A DNA stretch of 64,000 nucleotides, taken from NCBI GenBank assembly GCA_028023455.1, contig JAQFVV010000186.1, positions 2,260,700 through 2,324,699 on the forward strand, in the 5' to 3' direction. This document shows, in pieces, positions 34,632-46,770 of this stretch. Under the pieces are notes generated by a model. The model was not told the origin of the DNA and did not search any database. It was given only the letters and a program-made list of their open reading frames with translations. The DNA is from Epiperipatus broadwayi. Lineage: Eukaryota; Onychophora; Udeonychophora; Euonychophora; Peripatidae. How positions within the stretch are numbered: position 1 is the stretch's first letter; each line of letters starts with the position of its first letter. Position numbers and translations under genes: made by a program.

Positions 34632-36891
34632 TGTAACGGGCACATACGTACGTTACATTGTTTTTTATTAGTAAACATTAAAAGAATAAAAGTTCGCAAA
34701 TAAAAACTTCTTTTTTAAGAATTAAAAATTGAAAATTAAAAAATCATCTTAAACTCGTATATATATAAAATCGCACAGATAATAATAAAAAAATTATTAT
34801 TAAAATAAAACTTTATTAAAAATAAAAAAAATATTTTAAAAGAAAAAACTTAAAAAGATTTAGAGATAAAAATATATCTTTAATTTTGGAAAACACATTA
34901 AGTAATCAGAAAATGGAAATGATTGTTTTAATTAGTCAATGTAAACTAGCCTTGGGCATTTAAATGTATAAGCATCGGTCAGATAGGAAAACAATAGAAA
35001 CTAATAGCCAATGAATGAAAAACAATGGAATCGGACCTCAGCGAAAGGACCATATCATCATCGATGACGTAATGTCCATTGGATCCTTAAAATTATTATA
35101 AAAGGAAAAGTTTGGAAAATAAAAGGATTAGTTAGTTATTACGATGTGACTATATGTGTTAGTGCGGAGTTGAAGGAGAAGGGATTGAAAAGACGCACTC
35201 TTCAATCCCTTCAGTTTGTTAAAAAAAAAAAAGAAATGACATCGTTTTCTACGTTAAGGACCAGCTCAAGTAAAGACCTCCGGATAAATAAAAACAATGG
35301 CTAACGGGATACCAATATCTTCAGTACGGCGTGGGAATTCCCATTCAAAATTACCAACAACAGCAAGCAACTGTAAAGGATAAAGCTGGACATTTTAAAA
35401 ATCGTAAGAACTTTATATTCACTTGAAAAAAATAAGAACTCTAAATTTTAAAACCTTTTTAGTAAATAATGCAATAGAATCCTATCTGACCAAACTAAAT
35501 TCTTTATTAATATTGTTATTTGATGTATTTTTTTTTATTTTAAATCATTTCCATTTATATTTTTTTTGTTCTTTAAGTTTTATTTATGATTTTTGTTTTC
35601 CGATAAATTAAAATATATAAATGTTAAACTTAAGTCGGGCGTGAATGGCTATATAGATTTGTAAAGTTATATTAGGGGAGGGTAATCTTAGGTTATTTGT
35701 TTCATAGTTGAATTGGGTCAATGGATTGGATATATTGATGTAGTTAGTAGATGTAGTATGAGATCCGCTATGGGCAGGATTGCATATATACGCCACACAC
35801 CTTCTGTCTGCCTATGGATGGGTTTGTAAGTCGGCAAAGAACCGCAATCCATTCCTATGGAGTTTTTTGTTTATTGTTCTACTCACCAACAGATGTGGCA
35901 TTCCTGTTGGTAGAGAGACAATGTCTTCTCTAACTCTACTTACTGTTCAGATGTATATTCCTGACAGTATAGTATTTTGTGTTGTCGTATTTTCATGCTA
36001 CATTGAATACATAAATATATCAGATGGATTGACCCAGTTTGACTGCGAACTTTTAGTCTAAGGTTAAATGGGGATAGAATGTTTTATCTTCAAATGCAAA
36101 TCTATGTAATCTATTCATACTCGACACTAAATAAAAATGCATTAAATTTAAGTTGTTTATAGATGCTTGCATGGATTCGTTATCGGTTAATTATGTTTTG
36201 GTTTTTCATATTGGATCAAAATATATAGACATTCGATAAATAATGATACCTTACGGTGAGTATCTAAAATGTATTTATTCGGATGTCTTTTAAGTTATTG
36301 GTGTTAATGCGGTGTCTTATGATGAACACCATTGGGTTTCTTGTATTCCCTATGCAATTGACGGTATCAATGATTTTGTATTTTGATCGTTTATGTTTAC
36401 TTTGAAATGTTTTTAACCGTGTAATCTATGTAACCGATCTATATTCAACATTATAAAACAAACTTTCATAAATCCATCTGTGCGAACTTAATTAAAATGT
36501 AAACTTATAATATTATAAAAATTAAAATGCAAATTTAAATTATAAAATCAAATTAAAATCTAAAATAAACATACTAAAATAATAATGTTAAATTTTATAT
36601 ATATATATATGTGCGTAAATAAATTTTTGTATGTTAATTACTGGCAGTGGCTTATTTTATTTATTTTTTAATATTGAAATATAATTAGATAAGATATTAT
36701 ATTACTAAATCTCTGCTACTCCCTGAGCTAGTGACTTGGGCTAACGACCGGAATCAAAATTTAAAAAAAAAAAAAAAATTTTTTTTTTTTTGACTTACGT
36801 ATCTGCCTACTTTATAAATTTTTCTAGATTCAAATGCTAGATGGCGCTCTGTAGTGCAGATTATGTTAAGCTCTTCCTTCCGATCATTATA
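34632..36891 (+). repeat. Solo-LTR-like 2.26-kb repeat, copy 1
   Basis: Starts TGTAACGGGCACATACG and ends GATCATTATA. It is the reverse complement, with moderate divergence, of 58213-60356. The start TGTAACG and the end (CGTTATA in the other copy) are imperfect inverted termini like those of LTRs. Contains TATAAAAG at 35097-35104 and, about 80 bases on, a perfect 11-bp stem (AAGGGATTGAA / TTCAATCCCTT, 35179-35221). Flanks share ATAT. Short frames inside (35423-35611, 35780-36061) are not shared intact by the other copy. An A16/T14 run lies at about 36763-36791. Confidence 0.65.
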
Positions 36892-37109
36892 ATATAGATA
36901 TATTATGCAGTTTGTAGGCAGCTATAAGCATCAAATATAATAATTCAAAAATAAATTTATTTTAAATAGATATAGGATTAATCAATGTACTAATCTCACC
37001 AAAGTTAACAAAAGAGGAAATAAAAAATATCAAGGATTATTAGAGCTGGAATGCTTAAAGTGATTTTTTTTCCATGTAATTACTTTTTCCCAGCAAAAGA
37101 TAAATAGAC

Positions 37110-37450
37110 TGAAGTAAGATGATCCTCCTCCTCATTATTTCTTTATATTTGTGGATCAGAAACTTGAACACTTAATAGAAGAGTAATATAAACTCCAGAC
37201 TACTCGATGAACTATGGAGAAATGTATGTTAAAAGTAATAAGAAGAGATTGAAACTGAAAGAATCTGGACTGGATATATGAGAAATGATAATAAGTGAAG
37301 AACTGAAGTTTTAAATCGGAAGTCAATAGATTGTAAAAAGCCTAGAAAGAGACTTTTATGTAAAATGAATGAAGAGACAATGCATTGCATCAAAAGAAGA
37401 TGGAATAAACATAGAAAGACCTTCATTTTCAGTGAAGCAATGGTTGAAAA
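37110..37450 (+). mobile_element. RTE-like LINE 3' remnant
   Basis: Matches the 3' coding part of the 4555-6146 element (for example GGATCAGAAACTTGAACACTTAATAG and the RRDDNRW region), with many substitutions and stops, ending in the same GATGATG-type tail region. Confidence 0.75.
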
Positions 37451-37659
37451 TTATGATGTTAAACAATCAAAATAAATCCTTGAGTATCATAAGTGTTTTT
37501 AGAACATGAAAAAATATTTGATCATATTTTTAATCCTAAAAAAATATGGACAGCTCGCTTAATATTAAGAAATATAAAATTAATGAACACTGTTTATAAA
37601 AGTAATATATACTCAGTGATGAATAAAACATCTAAGGCTTCAGTAGAGTGCATTTAAGC

Positions 37660-37893
37660 CAATAAACATCACATGACCATCTCTTCTTATGCTTGTGTAT
37701 AACTGTTGTTAAAACAGGCAAAACTCACTATATATATTTTGCCACACACAGCTAGCTAGAGTAATCAATGGATGCCTTCTGGCATCTATTGATTACTCTA
37801 GCTTGCTGGGTTCCGCAAAATATTCTGGCATCCATTGATTACTCTAGCTTGCTGGGTGTGGCAAAATATATATAGTGAGTTTTGCCTGTTTTA
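37660..37893. repeat. Near-perfect palindromic MITE
   Basis: 37710-37893 begins TAAAACAGGCAAAACTCACT and ends with its exact complement. About 40 bp of outer stem are essentially perfect, with an inner GGATGCC..GGCATC stem and a third repeat unit. The segment left of it (ACATGACCATCTCTTCTTATGCTTGTGT) is a module that also flanks other family members. Low arm divergence suggests recent activity or arm homogenisation. Confidence 0.88.
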
Positions 37894-38639
37894 GAGTGCA
37901 TTTACAAATATCCCCACTTAAAAGTAATATTTCATTTCTCTTTTTTCGCTTTGTTGAATATTATGGTTGCTATTCTCTGCATCAAAAAAGATTGTATTTA
38001 ATTTTCTCCAAGTAAGGATATTAATATTGATTAATGCCATGTGATGGAAAAATGAAAACAATTTTCAGACAATTGTTTTATAGGAATACCCATTTAAACT
38101 GCCTTGGAATACGATCAACTCTCCCATCCATTACTTACTTCTACATGGATTGTTTAGATTTTTTCGTAATATGGCAATATAATAAATGAGATAAAAAAAA
38201 TAGTGGTTTTAAAATAATGCTTCAATTAACTTCAACTTTAAAATAACTACTGTTTATTTAAATACACAACTGTTTATTTAAATATTTATTTATGTATACA
38301 AAGATTCTTCAGGAAAAAAATGTTACGTAAATCTATTCTGTGCATTTTTAACTTTAACATCAATTGGATTGGATTAATGGCATTAAATAAGAGGTTGCTT
38401 AATTGGCAAGAGAGAGAGACTTCTTTTCTAGCCAGATGAAAAACCTATTAGCTCAATATAAATAATGAGAGTAAAATTTCTGTATCACCACTTCAACTTA
38501 TTTCAATTTTAAAATGATGAAAGTAATTGACTATTTATATATCATTTTATTAAAAACTATAACAAAGATTGCTATGACAAAAAAAAAAAAAACAGCAATT
38601 ACTCAACAAATTTTTTACTGAGATAAGATAATGTATAAA
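37894..38639. other. AT-rich non-coding
   Basis: Nothing recognised beyond a short TTTATTTAAATA repetition near 38250. Confidence 0.5.
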
Positions 38640-41340
38640 GAAAAGAAGAAATATGAAAATGATCCTTTAAGAATTTAATATCTAAAGTTTTGTACAATAA
38701 TGTGAAAAATAGGTAATAATGATATTAGAAAATATTAAATACCATTAAAGGGAATAAAAGTCTCAAAAGTGTAAAACAACATTCTGGAATTGATAGAAAA
38801 CTTATTTTTGCAATAAGAAGGAACATGGAACTATTACAAAAAAATATAGAAGCCATCATGAAATGTGTGGAAGAGTTCTGTAGAGAATTATATAGCAATA
38901 AAGAATAAAAAAATAAAGTATCCCCTATAATTTATATCTTCGGAATTGATCCTGGTAACAATGGAATTATAATCGATATCTAAAAAAAGCAAGTAAGAAA
39001 CTGTTGGTAAAGTTATATAGCAATGTCAAAATGATAAAGTTGTATCAGATGATTGGAAAAATGCAGTAGTAACTTTGATTTTTGAAAAAGATGATAAATA
39101 GATTAAAAATTACAGATTTATCAGCCTTTTATCAAATCAATAAACATTTTTTACCAAGATAACTACAACACATGTATAGCAAATTTTAGATTATAACCAT
39201 TAAAAGAATAAGAAAGTTTTGAAAAGTGTTTTAAAAAATATATAAAAAAATCATTGAATGTGAGTTGCTATTATGTTTTGGATTTGCAGATTAAGAAAAG
39301 ACATTTAATTCTATAAGCATTTTTTCAGTGATTTAAGTATTGGAAAAATATTTATCAAAATGCAACAATCATGAGAAATTTACAGTTATACAAAGAAGAC
39401 TAAAATTAGGAAAGATGTTCAACAGGCTGATTCCATATCTCCAAAAGACTTTACAATAGTTTTTTTTTTTTTAAAAATACTTTGTGCATTAAAATGGAAC
39501 CTAAGGAATTAAAAGTAAATGGAGATTATGTAAGTTATCACAAATTTGTAAATGATGTGACCATTTTGTTTTTGAAAATAATGCTTGAGATTCAGGAAAT
39601 GTTTAAGAGTTATCAGATGTTAAAAAGTTATAATAATGTTCAATGGAGTTAACAAATACAAACACAATTAATACATATTGAATGAAATTAATCATGGAAT
39701 TAAACTTGCATGGAGTGTTTTTACAGAAATAATATTAAAAGGAAATATGTCTATGTGTTTGAAAAGGAAAGTTTTTAACAAATGTGTTTTACAAATTCTT
39801 ATTTATGGATTTAAGACTTTTAACGCTTAACAGAAAAGCAATACACAGATTTCTGACCACTCAAGGAAGCAAGGAGAAATGAATGTTAGAATACAAGAAG
39901 GGATCAAAACACATTCATGAGTGAACAAACAATTATTACTAACACCACTGAAAGAAATAAGATTCTGAAATGAAGCTGGGATGAGCACATTGCTAGAAGA
40001 AATAACAATAGGTGGATAAATGAGACATACATATAAATCTATAAAAGAAGAAAAGCTCCTGGTAACATTGGAATTATAAATGATATCTTAAAAGAAGCAA
40101 GTAAAGAAATAGAAAAATTATTGGTAAATTTATATACCAATGTAAAAATGATAAAGATGTTACCAGATGATTAGAAGAATGCAGTAATAATTGTAATTTT
40201 TAAAAAAGGCAATAAAAAAGATATTAAAAATTACAGACCTATCAGTCTTTTATTAAATCAATAAAATCTTTTACCAAGATAACAACTCATCTACAGCCAA
40301 TTTTAAATTTTAACCAACAAAAATACAAGCAGGATTTGAAAGGGATTTTATCGCAGTGGATCATTTCCAAAATTGAAAGAAACAATGAATATGAGTTGCT
40401 GTCATGTTTTGGTATGAAAAGACATTTTTAATTCTGTAAGCATTTTTTCAGTGATTAAAGTATTGGAAGAATATTTATCAAAATGTTACAGCCATGACAA
40501 ATTTACAGTTATATAAACAAAACAAATATTGGGGTGTTCAACAGACTGATTCTATATCTCCAAAAGATTTTATAGATGTTTTAAAATAAATATTTTGTGT
40601 ATTAAAATAGAACCTAAGGAATTAAAAGTAAATGGAGATTGTGTAAATTATCACAAATTTGTAGATAATGTGATTGTTTTGTTTTTGCAAATAATGTTTC
40701 AGATACAGAAAACGTAAGAGTTATCAGATGAAAGTAAAAAAAACTGGATTAAAAATAAATGCTGAAAAGACTATAGTAATGTGTGAGATTTTTGAAATTC
40801 AATATTATATACAAATATCTTAGTTACATTATTAATATGGATTAATACATAATGGATGAAATTTATCATAGAATTAAAATTGGATGGAGTGCTTTTAATG
40901 AAATATTAAAAGGAATCCACCTATGTGTTTGAAAAAAAAAAAAAGTTTTCAACAAATTTGTTTTACCAGTTGAGAGTTTTAACATTTAACTGAAGTACAA
41001 TATATAGATTTCAGACCACTCAAAAAAGCATGAAGAGATGTGTTAGAATACAAGAAGAGAACAAAACAAAATACACACGTGAGAGAACAAAGTTGTCATT
41101 AACAGCATTGAAAAAATTAAGAATCTGAAATGAAGTTGGGCTGAGCACATCGCTAGAAGAGATAATAATAGATGTATAGTTGAAATCTTAAACTGGATCC
41201 TAAATGACTAAAAACCTACAAACAGACTACATGTGAGACAGATGGATGAAATAAGGAAGTTTACTAGTGGGATATGGAGAATAAAGATTGAAATTGGAGA
41301 AACTGGATTACACTTGGAGAGTTATATTCGGGTTGATCGA
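38640..41340 (+). mobile_element. Stacked decayed RTE-like LINE copies
   Basis: Two successive RT remnants in the same orientation: one from about 38640 (pre-RT linker, then RT at 38940-39900) to about 40025, a second from about 40040 to 41340. Each retains echoes of the 4563-6135 protein (a CCTGGTAAC.GGAATTATA block, GATTGGAAAAATGCAGTA, GTTCAACAGRCTGATTC, ATGTGTTTGAAAAGGAA) but has dense stops and indels. The second begins where the first ends, so it is either a tandem insertion or a head-to-tail duplication. Confidence 0.8.
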
Positions 41341-42207
41341 TAGTGGTTTAAATGATATATATTATTGGTTTACGTTATTAGAGCAATAAAACATGAACTC
41401 TATACTTAAATTGATATATTTATATAAAACTTAGTAAACACAAATATACATTGAATATCATCTGATTACCCACCCCAATCTATATTATACACTAGATTAA
41501 ATACTGTGCGCGCACGTGCCCTACTTCCTGGTGCATTTGAATGACACAATTCTATAATGTTAATTGACATTCAAACGCAAGCGTGGTCAAACATCTTAAT
41601 CAAAAAATACCAAGGGATACTCTTATTTTGCTACTGTTAATTCATTATTAGCCATTAATCCTTATTACATCAGTATTTAGTGTTTAAAATGATGAAATTG
41701 TTTTTTATATGGAAGTTAACCGAATTCATATAAAGTATTTTTTCCGGAGGGCAATTTTAGATAGTCATTCTTAAAATATAAATGAAAATATCCATTTGTT
41801 GATATTAATCACCTTATAATCTGTTGTTAATCAATGTTAGCAAAACTACTCACAATTATTGCTATTTTTTTTTTTTTTTTGCCCAAACTAATTTCAAACA
41901 GCTTGACATTTCATTTGAAGAATTACTTGCAAATTATTAAGTTGCATATAATAACTGTAAAATTTATTTTAAAGACTACTGTTGCCTGGTCATCAGAGTT
42001 ATTATTACAACGAAGATGTAGTTTTAACAGTGAATTAAAATCTTAGATAAAAAAAAAAAAAACAATACAAATTCATTCTCTTAGGAAGTATTAACGTGCA
42101 TATTTAAATATTAACCGCAATAAACGTTACTTGCGTGAAATGTTTGCGTATAAAATTTTAAAAGAATCTTACCTACAAATGTTTTTTCTCCAGAAAAATA
42201 GCGTTAC
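41341..42207. other. AT-rich non-coding
   Basis: No gene supported. Around 41505-41580 there is GTGCGCGCACGTGCC and an imperfect palindrome (TTTGAATGACACAATT / AATTGACATTCAAA). Confidence 0.5.
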
Positions 42208-42243
42208 CTCTAAATAATCCCCAAATCCTCTCCTGCCCGCCAT
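42208..42243 (-). CDS. Candidate short coding exon MAGRRGFGDYLE
   Basis: On the minus strand AATAG|ATGGCGGGC opens 12 codons, MAGRRGFGDYLE, up to a donor GAG|GTAACG. The island is far more G+C-rich than its surroundings. It may be a first exon: ATGGCGG at a start codon is common in housekeeping genes and resembles a YY1-type initiator. It may instead be an internal 36-nt exon, since the preceding bases end in TAG. Phase 0 on both sides. No family assigned. Confidence 0.35.
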
Positions 42244-42800
42244 CTATTGGGATTGTCATGAAATTGTGTTAAACAAAACAGGAGTGGTGGGTACTAAGAG
42301 AGCAAGTTGCATTGTTTGAAGAAAGCAAAAAAACATTATATTTTAATCGTCCAATAAAGGAACTGCTTCGCCTTAGTTTGGAGTGTTTAAATATTACTAA
42401 CATTTTCAGTAACTATAAATCTCTTTACATATTAATGTAGACTACAGAAATATCCCACGACTTATTGATTTTAAGCTTTTTAAAAAGCGAAGCATTCTAA
42501 GTGAATGAAATTATTAAAAGTTCTTCCCCCCCCCCCCCTTGATTTTAGATTTAATTTTCATCAGACATATTTTTATTTGCATCTCCCCACTCTACCGCTT
42601 TTTGGTAATATATTAAATTGATGTTTACAAATTTCGATTAATTTAACTGTTTTCAAATAAACATCAGTTATTTTCTAATTTTATTGTCTTTAAATTCTTA
42701 TACAATTTTGATATCCTTGTTCATATGCCCTCCTCAATCATGATGATCTGAATTTTGTTCACAATTATACAATCATATAATATGTTTCCAATCTTACTTA

Positions 42801-42848
42801 CCTTTTCTGAGGATTTATTTTCATGTGTTAATGTATACTGGCCACACA
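42801..42848 (-). CDS. Candidate 5' coding exon, minus strand
   Basis: ATG at 42846-42848 gives MCGQYTLTHENKSSEK, running straight into a consensus donor AAAAG|GTAAGTAAG at 42800. Phase 0. It lies about 560 bases upstream of the MAGRRGFGDYLE exon candidate, with which it would be in frame. The overlapping longer frame 42821-43099 has worse composition and stops before the donor. Confidence 0.35.
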
Positions 42849-44289
42849 TTTCTAATATTACTTTGATAATGTAAATTTATCTTCATTATTTTCTTAAAAA
42901 GTGATTTTATTACATCCAATAAATTAATATATAACAAATTAAGGCAATATATTTGAAAATTCAAAATAGCATTTATTATGACATTTAATAAACTAAAAAC
43001 ATTATGTATTTTATCGTCTCTCACTGCCTGCGGTTCAACATACTTACTTACATGTAGCATTACATAGGAACTAAAATTTAATTGATAACTATGTGACATG
43101 TTTCACTTAGCTCATAGTGTAACTCACGAATGAAACTGTTTAAGGTTACATTATAAATCTAAAATTTTTTTTGGCAGATATTTTAAGTTTTTATTAAACT
43201 GCTTTTACTACTATTTATTCTCGGGTCTGTTGAACAAAAAAAGTTTGTTTAAAACTTCCCTACATTCAATAGCCATTCGAAATCTCAGCAGTGAAAATGC
43301 AGTTCTCTCTTGAATCAAAAAATATGAGCTCAGAATCTTGCTTCATAAGTTACCAGAGAGGATAAAATTTTATTGTAAATAATTGAAAACGAAACAAAAA
43401 ATCACATCAATTAGTCTTATTAAGAAATATTGTAGTAGGAAAAATACCATAGATATTTGCTATCACTATTAGTCGAATATTCATTCACTAATATATTTTC
43501 TAATATTTTTATAGTTGGATTTACAATTAGAATAATTAAATTCTGGGGTAGCCCATAATCACCAAATACAATGATTTTCTTAACATTACCAAATCAGTTA
43601 ACATGAAAATTATTGTCAAATAAATAGTTGCTACATATCTCTTCCAATGACTTAACTTTTCAATGACAAATAACTTCATCCATACTAAAAAAAAAAAAAA
43701 TTTTTTTTTATTCTTAAAAATTTTATATAAGTTTTGAACTTGATCTTATAAACAACTATTTGTTGTTAGTTCATGTCTGCTATTGCCATTCAGATTAGAC
43801 AATTCCAAAGAGCATATGATGCTAATATATTATTAAGAATAAAATTATTTTAATTTGAAATCATTTATTACAATAAAATGTTATAGTTCAAGAAAAAATT
43901 TAGTAGCAATTTTTTATTTTTATTTTTGGTCTTCAAAACACAGTCTGGAAACATCAAGAAATGTACTTAGAACATTGATAAAATATTTCTTAGACTTTTT
44001 ATGTCAAAGATCTCATATAATAGATCCAATTATTCCTGAAATTTTTTCAAGCATTTCCTATTAGTTAATTTATTTGTGACTTCTTTGCTAATTATCAACA
44101 TAGGGTATATAATTTTTTTCTAGGTTTGTGACAAATATTAAAGAGCAAAATTATGTATGAAGTAATGTTTTTATTACAATATATCAGGGATTAAATATGT
44201 GTGGAATATATGAATAGAACTATATTTCTCTTAAATAATATCTTGCATTGACCCATAAAGAATATTGTTGCATATCAAGAAACATTTAT
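42849..44289. other. AT-rich non-coding
   Basis: No gene supported. An A14/T9 run lies at about 43686-43709. Confidence 0.5.
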
Positions 44290-45265
44290 AAGTAAAGCAA
44301 GATATTAACAGTCACTAGTCTCCATACCATAGGGCCACCCATTGCAAGCCATAGTAATCAACGGATGTAAAAAGTTTGTCCATAAAATTCTTATCTCGTG
44401 CCTACTCACTATTAGTTTCTAGCTTGTTGATTACTGAGAGCACTGCACCTAGATCTTAGGATCTAATTCAATCCTCTAGCAGCCATCTTTTACCCTCTTG
44501 GTTAACTAAAAAGCTACAAGTCCAAAATGAAAACACAATAATGTTTTAGATCCAAACTCATTCCCTTGTATAGTTATATAGACCTGAAACCAGTTCAGTA
44601 TCTATACATTTTGGTGTCTTTAATAACCATAGCTTACCATCATCTTATGGACAGGATAGGTATTAAACCATTGAACATCACAACATTATCATTTCCTATG
44701 CTTACACAATTTGACAAAATAGTAACAGACTCTCCATAAAATACTGTCATCCTTAGTAATAAAGGGATGCAAGAGGATTTGTGCATCAAATCCTTATTTA
44801 TTGCCTTCTCATCCAATATCTTCAGACTAGTTTGAAGCTTGTGGTTTTCATCAGTGATTGCAGTTTTTAAAGAACCAAACACACAAATGTATGAATACTG
44901 AACTGGATTCAAATCTATACAACTATACATGTAAGCTTGGATTGAAATCATTGTTTTCATTTTGGACTCGTAGGTTTATTGTGAACTAAAAAGGCAAAAA
45001 TTGCTAGTGAGCAGGTTGCAATACATCTTAAGGTTTAGACTAGATATAGAGCTCTCAGACCCAAGCTTCCCCACTGATGAAAGCCATAAACTAGAAACTA
45101 GCCTTAAAAATATTTATGAGTAGGCATTATATAGGGATCTTGTGCACAAACCTTCTTGAATCCATTGATTGTAATGATTTGCACTATGTGGTGCTATTGT
45201 ATGGAATTTGCTACTGATATAAGTTTGTGTAAGCATGGTATATGGTGGTCATGTGATGATTACAG
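44290..45265. repeat. Long composite member of the hairpin MITE family
   Basis: Contains the family's GCAAGCCATAGTAATCAACGGATG motif near 44350 and, inverted, ATCCATTGATTGTAATGATTTGCAC near 45160. Between these, CCTACTCA..TAGTTTCTAG and GTCCAAAATGAAAAC recur in both directions (44390-44540, 44800-44970, 44940-45130). So it is built from at least three copies of one subunit in alternating orientation. It is non-coding. The ORF 44640-44960 is chance. Confidence 0.7.
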
Positions 45266-46019
45266 GTTAAAACAAGATATGTTGTTCAATTGTAAATGCT
45301 ATAAGCATGTGTTTTTTTTTCCAATGGGGATATTTATTACAGAAATATTACTGCATTGACATAATACAAATAATATGACATTTTAGTGGTAATGCATTTT
45401 TGCTAGTTTTGATTTTTTTTTTCATAATTTATTACAAAGAAATATATATTTCATATAAGAAAAATCTGATGTTTCAATTCTTAGAAATTATGTTAGCTTC
45501 TAGGGTGTATCTTAACGGGAGTAAGAGAAATCGTGCATGTGTGGGTTTTTTTATATTTGTTATACAAGTTGTGTTTCTTTTGTAATGGAGTTTAGATAAA
45601 TTTATTATTAAGATAGTTGTTAAAAAGTTCATAATTTATAAGTATCCTGAATATGTTATGGCATATTTTTCATAACTGAATATAAATATTTATAATTACA
45701 AAAGTATATACATTTACATATTTTATTACAATATATATAAAAATCCAATAGCCTAACATTAAATGGAATAAATCTACAAAGAAGTATTTCTACCATGTAT
45801 TGATAAAACAATCCAGCATAACTGAGTCTGTTATTAATAATTAATTGATAATGCATCAATTCTTTTTACTCTGGTGATTTCTAAGCAACTATAAATAAAT
45901 GACATAGCTGTATTGGATTACTGATCAATATGTCATTAGAATAATTATTTAAATATGTGAAATATTCAATACTATTTAACAAAATCAAACTATATATCAG
46001 CATCAAACCACCAAAACAT
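45266..46019. other. AT-rich non-coding
   Basis: Nothing recognised. Confidence 0.5.
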
Positions 46020-46046
46020 CACATGACCATAATTTCCTACGATTAT

Positions 46047-46200
46047 ATAAGCAGTTTAAACTTGTAAACTTTCACCATACAGAAATACACTCTAGATGGG
46101 AATTTCAAACCACAAACTTTATGGCGCTTCTTGATTCTTATGGCCCCCACTGGGTGGCATTACTATATAAAGAGAGTTTACTATTTCTTAAACTGCTTAT
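46047..46200. repeat. Diverged MITE of the hairpin family
   Basis: TAAGCAGTTTAAACTTGTAAAC at the left pairs with AGTTTACTATTTCTTAAACTGCTTA at the right. Inside, CACCATACAG and GGGTGGCATTACTATATAAAGAG are diverged versions of the family's CTCCATACAGTAGTGCCAC. The flank on the left has the same CACATGACCAT module as 37660. Confidence 0.65.
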
Positions 46201-46702
46201 TTAAGTATAGGAAATGGTAGGAGAATTAGCTATACAATGGCAAAATTCTAAGAATATTCTTAGAATATTTTTGATTTATGTATTACATGTTTAAGTTTGT
46301 GACATAAGGCACACCAACTTTTTATGGCCAATGGACTAAGAAATTTATGATCCATTTTTTTTAAAAATTAATATAAACATAGTTGTAAATAAATGTATGC
46401 TAATTTCAAATTTGGACAGTCAAAATATAAGTAATATTCTCTAATATAAACATATATTTCACTGAAAACATTTGTTTATAAATCTGCTCTTGAGCATTCA
46501 ATTATCATACACTAACTGAGCACAGAGCACTTTTTTTATTTCTAAAACAATAATTAAAATAATTTGCTACTATTTTATATTTTTTCTCTATATGTAACCT
46601 TTTCAAAGTTTAATACTAGACAATTATTCCTTTTCTAATTAGTCATATTATTTATCTCCAAAATTATACAATCAGTCACCAAATTTCTTTCACACACTAT
46701 AT

Positions 46703-46770
46703 TAAAACAGGCAAAACTCTCCATACAGTAGTGCAAGCATAAGAAATGGTGATTGTGTGATGTTTACCGG
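46703..46770. repeat. Truncated hairpin-family MITE
   Basis: TAAAACAGGCAAAACTCTCC followed by ATACAGTAGTGC, then directly by the AAGCATAAGAAATGGTGATTG module. The central part is absent. Confidence 0.75.

Noticed and set aside
35423-36061. Frames inside the 2.2-kb repeat
   Set aside because: Not kept in the second copy at 58213-60356.
42821-43099. 92-codon minus-strand frame
   Set aside because: Low-complexity hydrophobic composition and no family features. A different frame matches the GTAAGTAAG donor.
44640-44960. 106-codon minus-strand frame
   Set aside because: Lies inside the composite MITE. The inverted subunits do not share the frame.
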